64,000 nucleotides of DNA from Bradyrhizobium sp. dw_411 (GTDB lineage Bacteria > Pseudomonadota > Alphaproteobacteria > Rhizobiales > Xanthobacteraceae), in assembly GCF_018449695.1 (NCBI RefSeq), contig NZ_JAAVUY010000018.1:94951-158950 (forward strand), read 5' to 3'. The translations under genes were made by a program, and so were the position numbers. Position 1 is the stretch's first letter; each line of letters starts with the position of its first letter. Shown here in pieces: positions 26,072 to 35,613 of the stretch. The notes below the pieces were generated by a model. The model was not told where the DNA came from. It saw only the letters and a program-made list of their open reading frames with translations, and did no database searches.

Positions 26072-27238
26072 ATGAGTTCCAGCGAAAAGACCGAGGCTCC
26101 GTGGCGTGTGGGAGTGCTGTTCTCCCAGACCGGCGTGACTTCCGCCGTCGAACAATCCCAATTGAATGCGACGCTGCTCGCGATCGAGGAAATCAACGCC
26201 GCCGGCGGTGTGCTCGGCCGCATGATTGAGCCGGTGATCTACGATCCGGCGTCCGACCCCAAGCAATTCCGCAGCCTCGCCGAGCGCCTGTTTCAGACCG
26301 ATCACATCAGGCTGTTGTTCGGCTGCTACATGTCGAGCACGCGCAAGGCGGTGCTGCCGGTGGTCGAAAGCCATCGCGGGCTGCTGTTTTATCCCACACT
26401 CTATGAAGGCTTCGAATATTCGCGCCACTGCATCTATACGGGAGCCGCGCCGAACCAGAATTCGCTGCAGCTCGCGCGCTATCTGCTGTCCACCTACGGC
26501 AACCGCTTCCTGCTGGTCGGATCGAACTACATTTACCCGTATGAATCCAATCGCCTGATGGCCGATTTCGTGATGCAGGGCCGCGGCGCGGTGCTGGACG
26601 AGATCTATGTGCCGCTTGAGGCGGGAGCCGGAGATTTCGAAAAGGTCATCGCCCGGATCAAGAAGACCTCGCCGGATGTGATCTTTTCAACAGTAGTCGG
26701 CCGCAGCACCTCGGTGCTCTATGAAGCCTATCGTAGCGCCGGCTTCGATCCTGCAAAAATGCCGATCGCGAGCCTGACCACCAGCGAAGCCGAAGTCGCG
26801 CAGATGAGCCGCGAGGCCGCGGAAGGCCACATCACTGCGGCGCCGTTTTTCGAGACGTCGCCCTCGAAGGCCGCCCGCCGCTTCGTCGAAAGCTTCAAGG
26901 CCAAATACGGCCCGGACGCGCCGGTGCCGGCCGCGGCGGAGGCGGCTTATTTTCAGGTGCATCTGGCGATGCGTGCGCTGGCGCGGTGCGGATCGGACGA
27001 TCCGGAAAACGTGCTCAGGGAATTGCGCGATTCCGAATTCGACGCGCCGCAGGGTCGGGTGCGGATCGATCTGGAAAATAACCACACTTATTTGTGGCCG
27101 CGCATCGCGCGCCTCGACAAGTCTGGCCGGTTCCAGACGGTCTGGAATCCCGGTGTGCGGATCAAGCCGGACCCGTATTGCGTGGTCCAAAGTCTCGACG
27201 ACTGGTCGGTCGACGATCTCGATACAGTCAGCCACTGA
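26072..27238 (+). CDS. amiC: AmiC-type amide sensor / negative regulator of aliphatic amidase
   Basis: AmiC is a cytoplasmic periplasmic-binding-protein homologue that binds short-chain amides and sequesters AmiR when they are absent. The 388-residue product has VGVLFSQTGVTSAVEQSQ, LLFGCYMSSTRKAVLPVVES, FYPTLYEGFEYSRHC, GSNYIYPYESNR, IASLTTSEAEVAQM and a C-terminal PDPYCVVQSLDDWS, matching Pseudomonas AmiC along its length. No signal peptide is present, as expected for AmiC. I chose ATG 26072 because its N-terminal length matches AmiC; ATG 26054 would add six residues. It is followed by amiR after 18 bases. Confidence 0.9.
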   Translation: MSSSEKTEAPWRVGVLFSQTGVTSAVEQSQLNATLLAIEEINAAGGVLGRMIEPVIYDPASDPKQFRSLAERLFQTDHIRLLFGCYMSSTRKAVLPVVESHRGLLFYPTLYEGFEYSRHCIYTGAAPNQNSLQLARYLLSTYGNRFLLVGSNYIYPYESNRLMADFVMQGRGAVLDEIYVPLEAGAGDFEKVIARIKKTSPDVIFSTVVGRSTSVLYEAYRSAGFDPAKMPIASLTTSEAEVAQMSREAAEGHITAAPFFETSPSKAARRFVESFKAKYGPDAPVPAAAEAAYFQVHLAMRALARCGSDDPENVLRELRDSEFDAPQGRVRIDLENNHTYLWPRIARLDKSGRFQTVWNPGVRIKPDPYCVVQSLDDWSVDDLDTVSH

Positions 27239-27256
27239 GGGGGCGCGGGAGCAGCG

Positions 27257-27865
27257 GTGGCAATCCAAATCCTTCGCGATCTTCGGGGCCTTCGCGTGCT
27301 GGTGGTGCATCCGCCGGACAGCGAGCGCGTGCGGCTCGTCGAACATCTCAGGCGGATCGGCTGCATGGCGGAAACGCAGTGGCCGGTGCCGGAAACCTGG
27401 ACCGGCGGTTGCGACGTGATGCTGCTGGCGGTCGAGCATGATGTGCGCAGCGATATCCAGCGTCTCTTGAAATCGGCCGACGGCCCGCGGCCCACACTCA
27501 TTGCCATTGTCGGCTATGAAGACCCCTCCACATTGCAACTGGTATTGGAAGCCGGTGCGGTCGCGGTGATCGAACGGCCGATCCGTCCGTTCGGTCTGCT
27601 TACCAATTTGACGATCGCGCGCAGCATCTGGCTGGAGAAGCGCGAGACCGAAAAGCGCATCCGCAAGCTGGAGCGCAAACTCTCCGGGCTGCAGCGCATC
27701 CAGAAAGCGAAATCGATCCTGATGGACGGTCAGGGATTGAGCGAAGCCGACGCCTACGAAAGCATTCGCCGCCAGGCGATGGCGAAGCGGTTGTCGATGG
27801 ACGACATGGCCGCTGCGATCATCCACGCAAATGAACTCTTGCAGTACCGCGCAAAAGATGTTTAG
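27257..27865 (+). CDS. amiR: AmiR-type antitermination regulator with ANTAR RNA-binding domain
   Basis: A 202-residue protein with an N-terminal pseudo-receiver (about 1-130), a coiled-coil helix (ETEKRIRKLERKLSGLQRI) and a C-terminal ANTAR domain with IQKAKSILMDGQGLSEADAYESIRRQAM and AAAIIHANELL. AmiR releases the amidase mRNA from transcription termination when AmiC is bound by amide. The start is GTG 27257, giving AIQILRDLRGLRVLVV. The target RNA is visible directly downstream (27884-27989). The gene order amiC-amiR-leader-amiE differs from Pseudomonas aeruginosa (amiE first). Confidence 0.9.
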   Translation: MAIQILRDLRGLRVLVVHPPDSERVRLVEHLRRIGCMAETQWPVPETWTGGCDVMLLAVEHDVRSDIQRLLKSADGPRPTLIAIVGYEDPSTLQLVLEAGAVAVIERPIRPFGLLTNLTIARSIWLEKRETEKRIRKLERKLSGLQRIQKAKSILMDGQGLSEADAYESIRRQAMAKRLSMDDMAAAIIHANELLQYRAKDV

Positions 27866-27883
27866 TTTTTAAATCGGCCATTT

Positions 27884-27937
27884 AGGACAATGATGTTCTG
27901 GTCGTAAAAATTCGCCCGACCACCAGTGACGTTGGTC
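27884..27937 (+). ncRNA. ANTAR antiterminator dual hairpin in the amiE leader
   Basis: Two stem-loops with six-base loops. P1 at 27884-27899 is AGGAC, loop AATGAT, GTTCT. P2 at 27918-27937 has a 7-bp stem with one mismatch around loop AGTGAC. Both loops have A at position 1 and G at position 4, the two conserved bases of ANTAR-binding hairpins. The linker is 18 nt. P2 is followed by the terminator at 27953. The AmiR gene ends 18 bases before P1. Confidence 0.8.
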
Positions 27938-27952
27938 AGGCTTGGCTAGGTT

Positions 27953-27989
27953 AGCCCGAAAGATCCGTGAGGATCTGTCGGGCTTTTTT
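27953..27989 (+). terminator. Rho-independent terminator in the amiE leader
   Basis: Stem AGCCCGA-A-AGATCC with GGATCT-G-TCGGGCT, 13 pairs with one internal mismatch, GTGA loop, then six T residues. It lies 61 bases before the amiE ATG, so it would stop transcription before the amidase unless AmiR stabilises the upstream hairpins. Confidence 0.9.
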
Positions 27990-28050
27990 GTTTTTGGGCC
28001 TCTGTTTTTGGGTCTGTGTTTTTGAACCTCGGCTTCGCAAGGAGAGCAAC

Positions 28051-29088
28051 ATGCATCACGGCGACATTTCATCGAGCAATGACACGGTCGGCGTTGCCGT
28101 CGTGAATTACAAGATGCCGCGGCTTCACACCAAGGCCGAGGTGCTGGCCAACTGCCACAAGATCGCGGACATGCTGGTCGGCATGAAGAAGGGTCTTCCC
28201 GGAATGGATCTGGTGATCTTCCCGGAATATTCGACCCACGGCATCATGTACGACTCCAAGGAGATGTACGACACGGCGTCGAGCGTGCCGGGCGAAGAGA
28301 CCGAGATTTTCGCCGAGGCCTGCCGCAAGGCCAAGGTGTGGGGCGTGTTCTCGCTGACTGGCGAGCGCCATGAGGAGCATCCGAACAAAGCGCCGTACAA
28401 CACGCTGATCCTGATGAACGACAAGGGTGAGGTGGTCCAGAAATATCGCAAGATCATGCCATGGGTGCCGATCGAAGGCTGGTATCCCGGCAACTGCACG
28501 TACGTCTCCGAAGGCCCGAAGGGCATGAAGATGTCGCTGATCATCTGCGACGACGGCAATTACCCGGAAATCTGGCGCGACTGCGCGATGAAGGGGGCCG
28601 AACTGATTATTCGCTGCCAGGGCTACATGTATCCCGCCAAGGATCAGCAGGTGCTGATGGCAAAGGCGATGGCCTGGGCCAACAACGTCTATGTCGCGGT
28701 CGCCAATGCCTCGGGCTTCGACGGCGTCTATTCTTATTTCGGCCATTCCGCGATCATCGGTTTCGACGGTCGCACGCTCGGCGAATGCGGCGAGGAGGAT
28801 TACGGCATCCAATACGCGGCCATCTCCAAGTCCCTGATCCGCGATGCGCGCCGCACCGGCCAATCGGAAAACCATCTCTTCAAGCTGGTGCATCGTGGTT
28901 ACACCGGCATGATCAATTCCGGCGAGGGTGACCGCGGCGTCGCGGCCTGCCCGTATGATTTCTATTCGAAATGGATCGCCGATCCCGAAGGTACACGCGA
29001 GATGGTTGAATCCTTCACGCGTCCGACGGTGGGTGTCGAGGAATGTCCGATCGAAGGCATTCCCAACAAGGTCACCACTCACCGCTGA
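28051..29088 (+). CDS. amiE: Aliphatic amidase (acylamide amidohydrolase)
   Basis: AmiE hydrolyses short-chain aliphatic amides such as acetamide and propionamide to acid plus ammonia. The 345-residue protein matches Pseudomonas AmiE (346) nearly throughout, starting HGDISSSNDTVGVAVVNYK. The nitrilase-superfamily triad is in place: Glu59 in IFPEYS, Lys134 in KYRKIMPW and Cys166 in LIICDDGNYPE. GAACAAAGC-like family blocks such as HEEHPNKAPYNTL are kept. ATG 28051 follows AAGGAGAG at 28039-28046; the frame upstream runs through the terminator and is not coding. Expression should depend on amide through AmiC/AmiR. Confidence 0.96.
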   Translation: MHHGDISSSNDTVGVAVVNYKMPRLHTKAEVLANCHKIADMLVGMKKGLPGMDLVIFPEYSTHGIMYDSKEMYDTASSVPGEETEIFAEACRKAKVWGVFSLTGERHEEHPNKAPYNTLILMNDKGEVVQKYRKIMPWVPIEGWYPGNCTYVSEGPKGMKMSLIICDDGNYPEIWRDCAMKGAELIIRCQGYMYPAKDQQVLMAKAMAWANNVYVAVANASGFDGVYSYFGHSAIIGFDGRTLGECGEEDYGIQYAAISKSLIRDARRTGQSENHLFKLVHRGYTGMINSGEGDRGVAACPYDFYSKWIADPEGTREMVESFTRPTVGVEECPIEGIPNKVTTHR

Positions 29089-29211
29089 TTGACTGACTGA
29101 GTTTCAACAACGGCCACGGCGCGCGGGCACCCCCTGCGCGCCGAACGGAGAACTGCGCGCCAAAACTGCTTGCCCTGCAATTTTAACTCAAACCATAGGC
29201 TGGAGGTCGAC

Positions 29212-30543
29212 ATGGATAAAAGTCTGAAAACCGCGACGCTTCAAGGCGAAGAACAGATCGAACATCTTCTTGGAGAAGAATACGAGCACGAGCCGGTTCC
29301 GGCAGGTGCGCGGCGCAGTGCCTTTTCGGTAACGATGGTCTGGCTCGGTTTCCCGATGATCATCACCGGCGCGATGACAGGATCGCTGCTGGTGCTGGGC
29401 ATGGGCTTCAAGAGCGCGCTGGTCGCGATGATCGTCGGCAACATCATCATGTTCGCCTATGTCGGCGCGCTCGGGCTGCTCGGCACCAAGCGCGGCATGA
29501 ACTTCGCGCTGATCGCCAGCATCGTGTTCGGCAAGAATGGCTACATGCTCGCCTCGGGACTGCTCTCGACATTGCTGCTCGGCTGGTACGCCGTGCAGAC
29601 CGGCATTACCGGCGCGCTGGTCAGTTCGACCTTCGGGCTCAATTACGTCGCGATGACGGTGATCGCCGGGATTCTCTACATCGCGATCACCTTTGTCGGC
29701 GTCAAGGGATTGCACTGGATCGGCCTCGCCTCGGTGCCGCTGTTTGTCGTTCTCGGCATCTGGGTCGCCGCTGACGCCGCCTCGACGACGACGGCTTCCG
29801 CGATCTTCAACTATGCCGGCAACAATGGCGCGGCGACGATGTCGATGGGCGTCGGCCTGACTGTGGTGCTGGCGCTGTTCATCGATGCCGGCACCGTGAC
29901 GGCCGATTTCAATCGCTGGGCGGCGACGCCGTCGGCTTCGCTGGTCTCGACCTTCAGCGCGTTCCCGTTCGCCAATTTGATCGCGATGCTGGTCGGCGGC
30001 GTGATGACGGCGGCGCTGGCGGTTCCCAACGCCAATCCGTTCGGCGCCGACAACATGTTCGGCTACATGAACGGCAAGCAGATGGCGTGGCTCAGCGTGC
30101 TGGCGTTCGTCTTTCTTTACGTCAACCTCGGTTCGGTCTGCGCGCATTGTCTTTACAATGCGGCGACCGGCTGGTCGCGTATTCTCGGCACCCGCATGCG
30201 CGTGATGGCCGTCATTCTCGGCGCCATCGGTATCGTGGTGGCCGCGGGCAACGTCTGGGCGTTCTTCATCCAGTGGCTGTCGCTGCTCGGCATTCTGGTG
30301 CCGCCGATCGGTGCGGTTATTCTGATCGATCAATATGTGCTGCGGCCCAACGCCAAGATCAGCGCCGACTGGCGCCCGCTGCCATTCATCGCCTGGGGCA
30401 TCGGCTCGGTCTGTGCGTTCGTGGTTGAAAAGGGATTCCCGCAACTCTCGACGGCGTTGTCCGCCGCGATTGTCGCGGGGATTGCTTATTACGCGCTGGC
30501 GGTGGCCGGTGTGGCGAGCGAGAAGGCGGCGAGTACGGCGTGA
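29212..30543 (+). CDS. NCS1-family permease (cytosine permease/CodB-like)
   Basis: A 443-residue membrane protein with about twelve hydrophobic segments after a charged N-terminal tail. AGARRSAFSVTMVWLGFPMIITGAM resembles the start of CodB-type NCS1 carriers, and IDAGTVTADFNRWA lies in the conserved TM6-8 region. NCS1 carriers import cytosine, allantoin, hydantoins, thiamine and similar compounds. The position 123 bases after amiE suggests uptake of an amide or N-heterocycle that feeds the amidase; in Pseudomonas the amidase operon uses AmiS instead. GGAGGT at 29202-29207 supports ATG 29212. Confidence 0.86.
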   Translation: MDKSLKTATLQGEEQIEHLLGEEYEHEPVPAGARRSAFSVTMVWLGFPMIITGAMTGSLLVLGMGFKSALVAMIVGNIIMFAYVGALGLLGTKRGMNFALIASIVFGKNGYMLASGLLSTLLLGWYAVQTGITGALVSSTFGLNYVAMTVIAGILYIAITFVGVKGLHWIGLASVPLFVVLGIWVAADAASTTTASAIFNYAGNNGAATMSMGVGLTVVLALFIDAGTVTADFNRWAATPSASLVSTFSAFPFANLIAMLVGGVMTAALAVPNANPFGADNMFGYMNGKQMAWLSVLAFVFLYVNLGSVCAHCLYNAATGWSRILGTRMRVMAVILGAIGIVVAAGNVWAFFIQWLSLLGILVPPIGAVILIDQYVLRPNAKISADWRPLPFIAWGIGSVCAFVVEKGFPQLSTALSAAIVAGIAYYALAVAGVASEKAASTA

Positions 30544-30596
30544 GGCGCTCGGCCTGCTAAAGTTGGCAGGCCGACTTTCTGTGGGCGCTCCTGCTC

Positions 30597-30728
30597 GATG
30601 GTTCGAGACGCGCGGCGGTGCCGCGCTCCTCACCATGAGGGAGTTGAGATTTCGTTCAGAAGAATTTAGGTCTCATCCCCCAAGACCTCATCCTGAGGAG
30701 CGCGCTCTTGCGCGCGTCTCGAAGGATG
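30597..30728. repeat. Pair of palindromic repeat modules
   Basis: 30597-30640 (GATGGTTCGAGACG...CTCCTCACCATGAGG) and 30686-30728 (CCTCATCCTGAGGAG...CGTCTCGAAGGATG) between the convergent NCS1 and NorD-type genes. Same two modules as at 18.6 kb. Confidence 0.8.
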
Positions 30729-30744
30729 AAGCGGTGGAATGGAC

Positions 30745-33059
30745 CTACCTCCGCGCCAGCCGGAAATAAACCTCCGACAACCTCGCCGGCAGATCCTCTA
30801 CCCGCGGCACCAGCATGGTATTGCCGCGCCCGAAAATGCGCACCGCCGAATTCATCGCGCCCGATCCCAGCACCACGCCGAAGCCGTCGATGCCGCGGGC
30901 ACGCAATCCGACCGCGGCGCGGCGGGCGTCTTCGACGAGATCAAGGGGATCGGCGACGTCGATGTCGGATGGTTCGCCGTCGGTCAGTACGATCACGAGT
31001 TTGCGGAAACTTCTGGCGTGGCCGATCACTTCGCCGGCGTGGCGCAAGGCTGTACCGAGCCGTGTCGACAGGCCCGACGACAGTGCAGCCAGCCGCCCGA
31101 TACAGGCGCGGTCATAAGGTTCGTCGAAACGCTTCACAGTGGTCATCTCGACATCGTCGCGGCCATTGGAAGCAAAGGCGAGCAGGCCGAAGGGGTCGCC
31201 GAGCGCGCTCATGGCTTCGGCGAGCACCGCGACCGCGAGGCGTTCGACATCGAGCACGGTGGCGCCCGAGGCGAGGCGATCACGCGTGGATTCGGAGATG
31301 TCGAGCAGCAGCAGCACTGCGAGGTCGCGATGCTTCGAGGTCGTGGTTCTAAACACCCGCGGATCCGGCTCGAGTCGCATGCGCAGCGCAATGCCGGCAT
31401 CGAGCATGGCGTCGACATCGAGATCATGGCCGTCAAGCTGGCGTTTCAGGCGGATGGCGCGGCCGACGCGCACGCCACGCACCAATTGCCGGATGCGGTT
31501 GCGCAGGACATCGGCCTGGTCGAGCGCGGCTTCGACCGACCGGGGATCGCCCGGCAGAGCGGCGACCTCGCGCACCGTGGTCCAGTCCGGCCGCTCGATG
31601 TTATGGCCGCGATCCCATTCCGGATATTTCGCGATCACCATGCCACGCTGGTCCGGCGCGACGGGGCGGGCGCGGCCGACCTGGCTGTCGTCTTCGGCTG
31701 GATCGGGATTGCGCGCATTTTCGTCCGGCTCGTCGCGCGGTTCAGGGCGCGCGGCATCGACGGAGACATCGAGCGCTTCGCCCGAGGAGGGCGCGTTCGC
31801 GCCAAAATCCCACAGGCCGAGGCCGTCGTCGCGGTATACAGGTTCGACCACATAGGTCTTGGCATTGAACTGCACGCGCATCTGGCCGAGATCGTTGCCC
31901 AGCAGCATGCCGATCTCGCGGCTGATCGCGGGGTCTTCGAGCCGCGCGAGGCGTGCCTCGAACATCGCGCGGCCTTTGGCGACAAAACCGTCATGGTCCT
32001 CGTAGGCCGGATCGAACAAGGCCCGCGACAGACGCGCCAGCAGCATCGGTGCGGTCGCGACGCTGGAGGGAACTGCAACGTGGTAGGGCGACCAGTGTCT
32101 GCGCAATCCGGGCAGCGCGCGCATCGCCAGCATCTCGACGCGAGCATCCTCGATCAGCGTGACCAGCGCGGTCTGCAGCGGCTTTAATTGACCGACGGGG
32201 AATCGTGGGCCGCCGTACACCAGATGCGCTTGCGCATGCGCCGCTGCGGCCCGATACAGCGCAAAGGCCGCGTCGCCCTGCACGCCGCGATAGATATCGG
32301 GCATGCGTATCAGTGGCCCCGCAATTCCCGCGCGGCGTTGCGGGCTCTGGCTGCCGCCGGCCGAAAAACTTCGCAGCAGCGGCGCGCGTCCCCATAAGGC
32401 CGTGATGAACGCCTTGGTCTGGCGTTCGGTCTCGGCAAATCCGATGCCGGCCACCGCGCGCTCGACCAGCCGCCGCGCCAGCTCGTCCTGCAGCGTGAAG
32501 AAGGACAGCCGCTTGCGCTTGTCACCGGCCGCCAGTTTCAAACCGGCGGCGATAAAACTTTCAAAAGCATCGATGCTGCCCGCCGCCAGGATTTCGCTCA
32601 TCCGCAGCGCCGCGGCCTCGACCGATTCCGGCGCGCGTTGCGCCAGATCGTCCATGCTGCGCCACCACCGCGCCAGATCTGCGCGGCCGCGGAGAAGCCG
32701 CCGCGCGGCCGCGGCCGAGACGATGGTCGCAGCGGTGGCCTGCGCACCAGCATGACGGCATATATTGGCTGACGTGTAGGCCGCCGCGATCAGCGGCGCG
32801 ATGCCTTCCTCAATCGGCTGGTTTCGGCTGATCTCCCAGAACGCCACCAGGCACGATGGCCCGGCATTGACATCGGCCAGCGCCAGCACGCCATCAGCCC
32901 AGCCTTCGAGTTCATCGGCCTCGAAACGCCCGGCGAGATTGTCCCAGCTCGAACGAAACAGCGGCCGCAACGCGTCGCGCTGGCGCATCAATTCGTGCAG
33001 CCGGCGCACAGAAGGTTGCGCTGGCACCAACCGCAGCGTTGCTGGGCGCGCGGCAGCGC

Positions 33060-33063
<4 letters not shown>
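30745..33063 (-). CDS. NorD/CbbO-type von Willebrand factor A domain protein
   Basis: A 772-residue cytoplasmic protein. The C-terminal VWA domain has a full MIDAS motif, LLLLDISEST (Asp588, Ser590, Ser592), plus LTDGEPSDID further on. The N-terminal half is a long helical region with no recognised motif; the middle holds an acidic linker rich in Asp, Glu, Pro and Arg. NorD and CbbO partner MoxR-type AAA+ ATPases to remodel a metalloenzyme (nitric oxide reductase, Rubisco). Its ATG overlaps the stop of the AAA+ gene by ATGA. No NOR or Rubisco gene is in the window, so the client is unknown. Confidence 0.85.
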
Positions 33064-33872
<809 letters not shown>

Positions 33873-33994
33873 GGATAATGCGTGGGGAGACCGACCGTCG
33901 ATGTCAGGACTGTCGATGTTAAGATCTGCGCCCGCGCAACGGGTTCGGCAAACATCGCCTTATGGACGCGCCACAGCCCTGGAGCGCGCGGATC

Positions 33995-34043
33995 AGGCGT
34001 TACAGAACGCCTCAAGCGGTATTAGACCGCCTATTGCGGTTTT
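33995..34043 (+). promoter_or_regulatory. Possible structured leader upstream of the aldehyde dehydrogenase
   Basis: A perfect 7-bp hairpin with ACAG loop (33995-34012: AGGCGTT/AACGCCT) is followed by GCGGT (34016), ACCGC (34026) and GCGGT (34036) then TTTT. The middle ACCGC can pair with either neighbour, each with a 5-base loop. This alternation resembles an attenuator, but the stems are short. The 255-base gap between the divergent genes holds no other structure I recognise. Confidence 0.3.
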
Positions 34044-34127
34044 GCACAAGAGGGCTGCGGTGCGCTTTGGTGGTCCAAACCGGAATGATCTGCTAGGAAT
34101 TATAAAAAACAACAATGGGAGATCGGC

Positions 34128-35609
34128 GTGAAGAAATATCAACTTTACATCAATGGCAATTACGTCGATCCCGCCAAGGGCGAATGGTTCGACTCGATCG
34201 ATCCCTATCGGGGGGAACCCTGGGCGAAGATACCGCGTGGGTCAGCCGCCGATGTCGACGCCGCCGTGAAGGCCGCGAACGAGGCGATGTGGCGCGGTCC
34301 CTGGTCGAAAATGACGGCGTCGGCGCGCGGCAAGGCGATGCACAAGCTCGGCGACCTCGTGGCCGCCAACGCCGAGCGCCTGGCTGAAATCGAGGTGCGC
34401 GACAACGGCAAGCTGATGGCCGAAATGCTTGGCCAGCTTCGCTATCATCCGGAGTGGTGGTGGTATTTCGGCGGCCTCGCCGACAAGCTCGAGGGCAGCC
34501 TGGTGCCGATCGACAAGCCCGATGTCTTTGCCTACACCACGCACGAACCGGTCGGTGTCGTCGCCGCGCTGACGGCCTGGAATTCGCCGCTATTGTTCGT
34601 CGCCTGGAAATGCGCCGCGGCACTCGCCGCCGGTTGTGCTGTGATCGTCAAGCCATCGGAATTCACCTCCGCAAGCACGCTGGAATTCGCCGCGCTGACC
34701 AAGGAGGCCGGTATTCCCGACGGCATCTTCAACGTGGTCACGGGCTTTGGGCCCGAGGTCGGCACCGACCTCATTTCGCATCCCGGCGTCGCCAAAATCA
34801 CGTTCACCGGGTCGGATACCACAGGCGCGAAGGTCTACGAGACCGGCGCGCGCAGCCTCAAGCGGGTCTCGCTTGAACTCGGCGGCAAATCTCCCAACAT
34901 CGTATTCGAGGACGCCGATCTCGGCGCCGCGGCGGCCGGCGCGGTGTCGGGCATCTTCGCGGCGACGGGCCAGACCTGCATCGCCGGATCGCGCCTGCTG
35001 GTACAGAAATCGATCAGGGAGAAGTTTGTCGAGCGCCTGATGGAGCTGGCGCGGTCCGCCAAGATCGGCGATCCGATGGCGCCGGACACCAATATCGGAC
35101 CCATCACGACGCCGGCGCAGTACAAGAAAGTGCTCGATTATATCGATATCGCCAAGGCGGAGGGCGCGCGCTGTCTGCTCGGCGGAAAGCCGGCGTCAGG
35201 CGCGGGCATCACGGGCGGTCAGTTCGTCGAGCCGACCATCTTCACCGATGTGGTCAACACGATGCGGATCGCACGCGAGGAAGTGTTCGGGCCGGTGCTC
35301 TCGATTATCGGCTTCGATACCGAGGAAGAGGCGGTCCGTATCGCCAACGACACCATCTATGGTCTTGCGGCGGGCATCTGGACCAGCGATCTCGCGCGTG
35401 CCGTGCGCATCCCGAAACTGCTGCGTGCCGGCACGGTATGGGTGAACACCTATCGCGCCATCAGCTACATGATGCCGTTCGGCGGCATGAAGCATTCCGG
35501 TCTCGGGCGCGAGAGCGGCATCGATGCCGTCCGGGAGTATCTGGAGACCAAGAGCGTATGGATTTCGACGGCGCAGGGCGCACCGGCCAATCCATTCGTC
35601 ATGCGTTGA
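34128..35609 (+). CDS. NAD(P)-dependent aldehyde dehydrogenase
   Basis: A 493-residue ALDH-superfamily enzyme oxidising an aldehyde to its acid. Catalytic features: Asn152 in TAWNSPLL, Lys175 in VIVKPSEFT, Glu250 in SLELGGKSPN and the nucleophile Cys284 in GQTCIAGS. EEVFGPVLSIIGF and FGGMKHSGLGRE are usual C-terminal blocks. The N-terminus KKYQLYINGNYVDPAKGEWF fits GTG 34128, with GGGAGA a few bases upstream. Substrate unknown; similar enzymes in these bacteria act on aromatic, hydroxy- or betaine aldehydes. Divergent from the NorQ/NorD operon. Confidence 0.93.
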   Translation: MKKYQLYINGNYVDPAKGEWFDSIDPYRGEPWAKIPRGSAADVDAAVKAANEAMWRGPWSKMTASARGKAMHKLGDLVAANAERLAEIEVRDNGKLMAEMLGQLRYHPEWWWYFGGLADKLEGSLVPIDKPDVFAYTTHEPVGVVAALTAWNSPLLFVAWKCAAALAAGCAVIVKPSEFTSASTLEFAALTKEAGIPDGIFNVVTGFGPEVGTDLISHPGVAKITFTGSDTTGAKVYETGARSLKRVSLELGGKSPNIVFEDADLGAAAAGAVSGIFAATGQTCIAGSRLLVQKSIREKFVERLMELARSAKIGDPMAPDTNIGPITTPAQYKKVLDYIDIAKAEGARCLLGGKPASGAGITGGQFVEPTIFTDVVNTMRIAREEVFGPVLSIIGFDTEEEAVRIANDTIYGLAAGIWTSDLARAVRIPKLLRAGTVWVNTYRAISYMMPFGGMKHSGLGRESGIDAVREYLETKSVWISTAQGAPANPFVMR

Positions 35610-35613
35610 TCGC

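Noticed and set aside
29188..30636. Minus-strand open frame opposite the NCS1 permease
   Set aside because: Very rich in Arg, His, Asp and Gln, as expected from reading membrane-protein codons backwards; no domain.
30739..32187. Plus-strand open frame opposite the VWA protein
   Set aside because: Shadow of a well-supported 772-residue gene; begins inside a repeat module.
34016..34043. Intrinsic terminator for the region upstream of the aldehyde dehydrogenase
   Set aside because: The ACCGC/GCGGT stem is only 5 bp, too weak for a confident terminator call; kept only as a possible leader structure.
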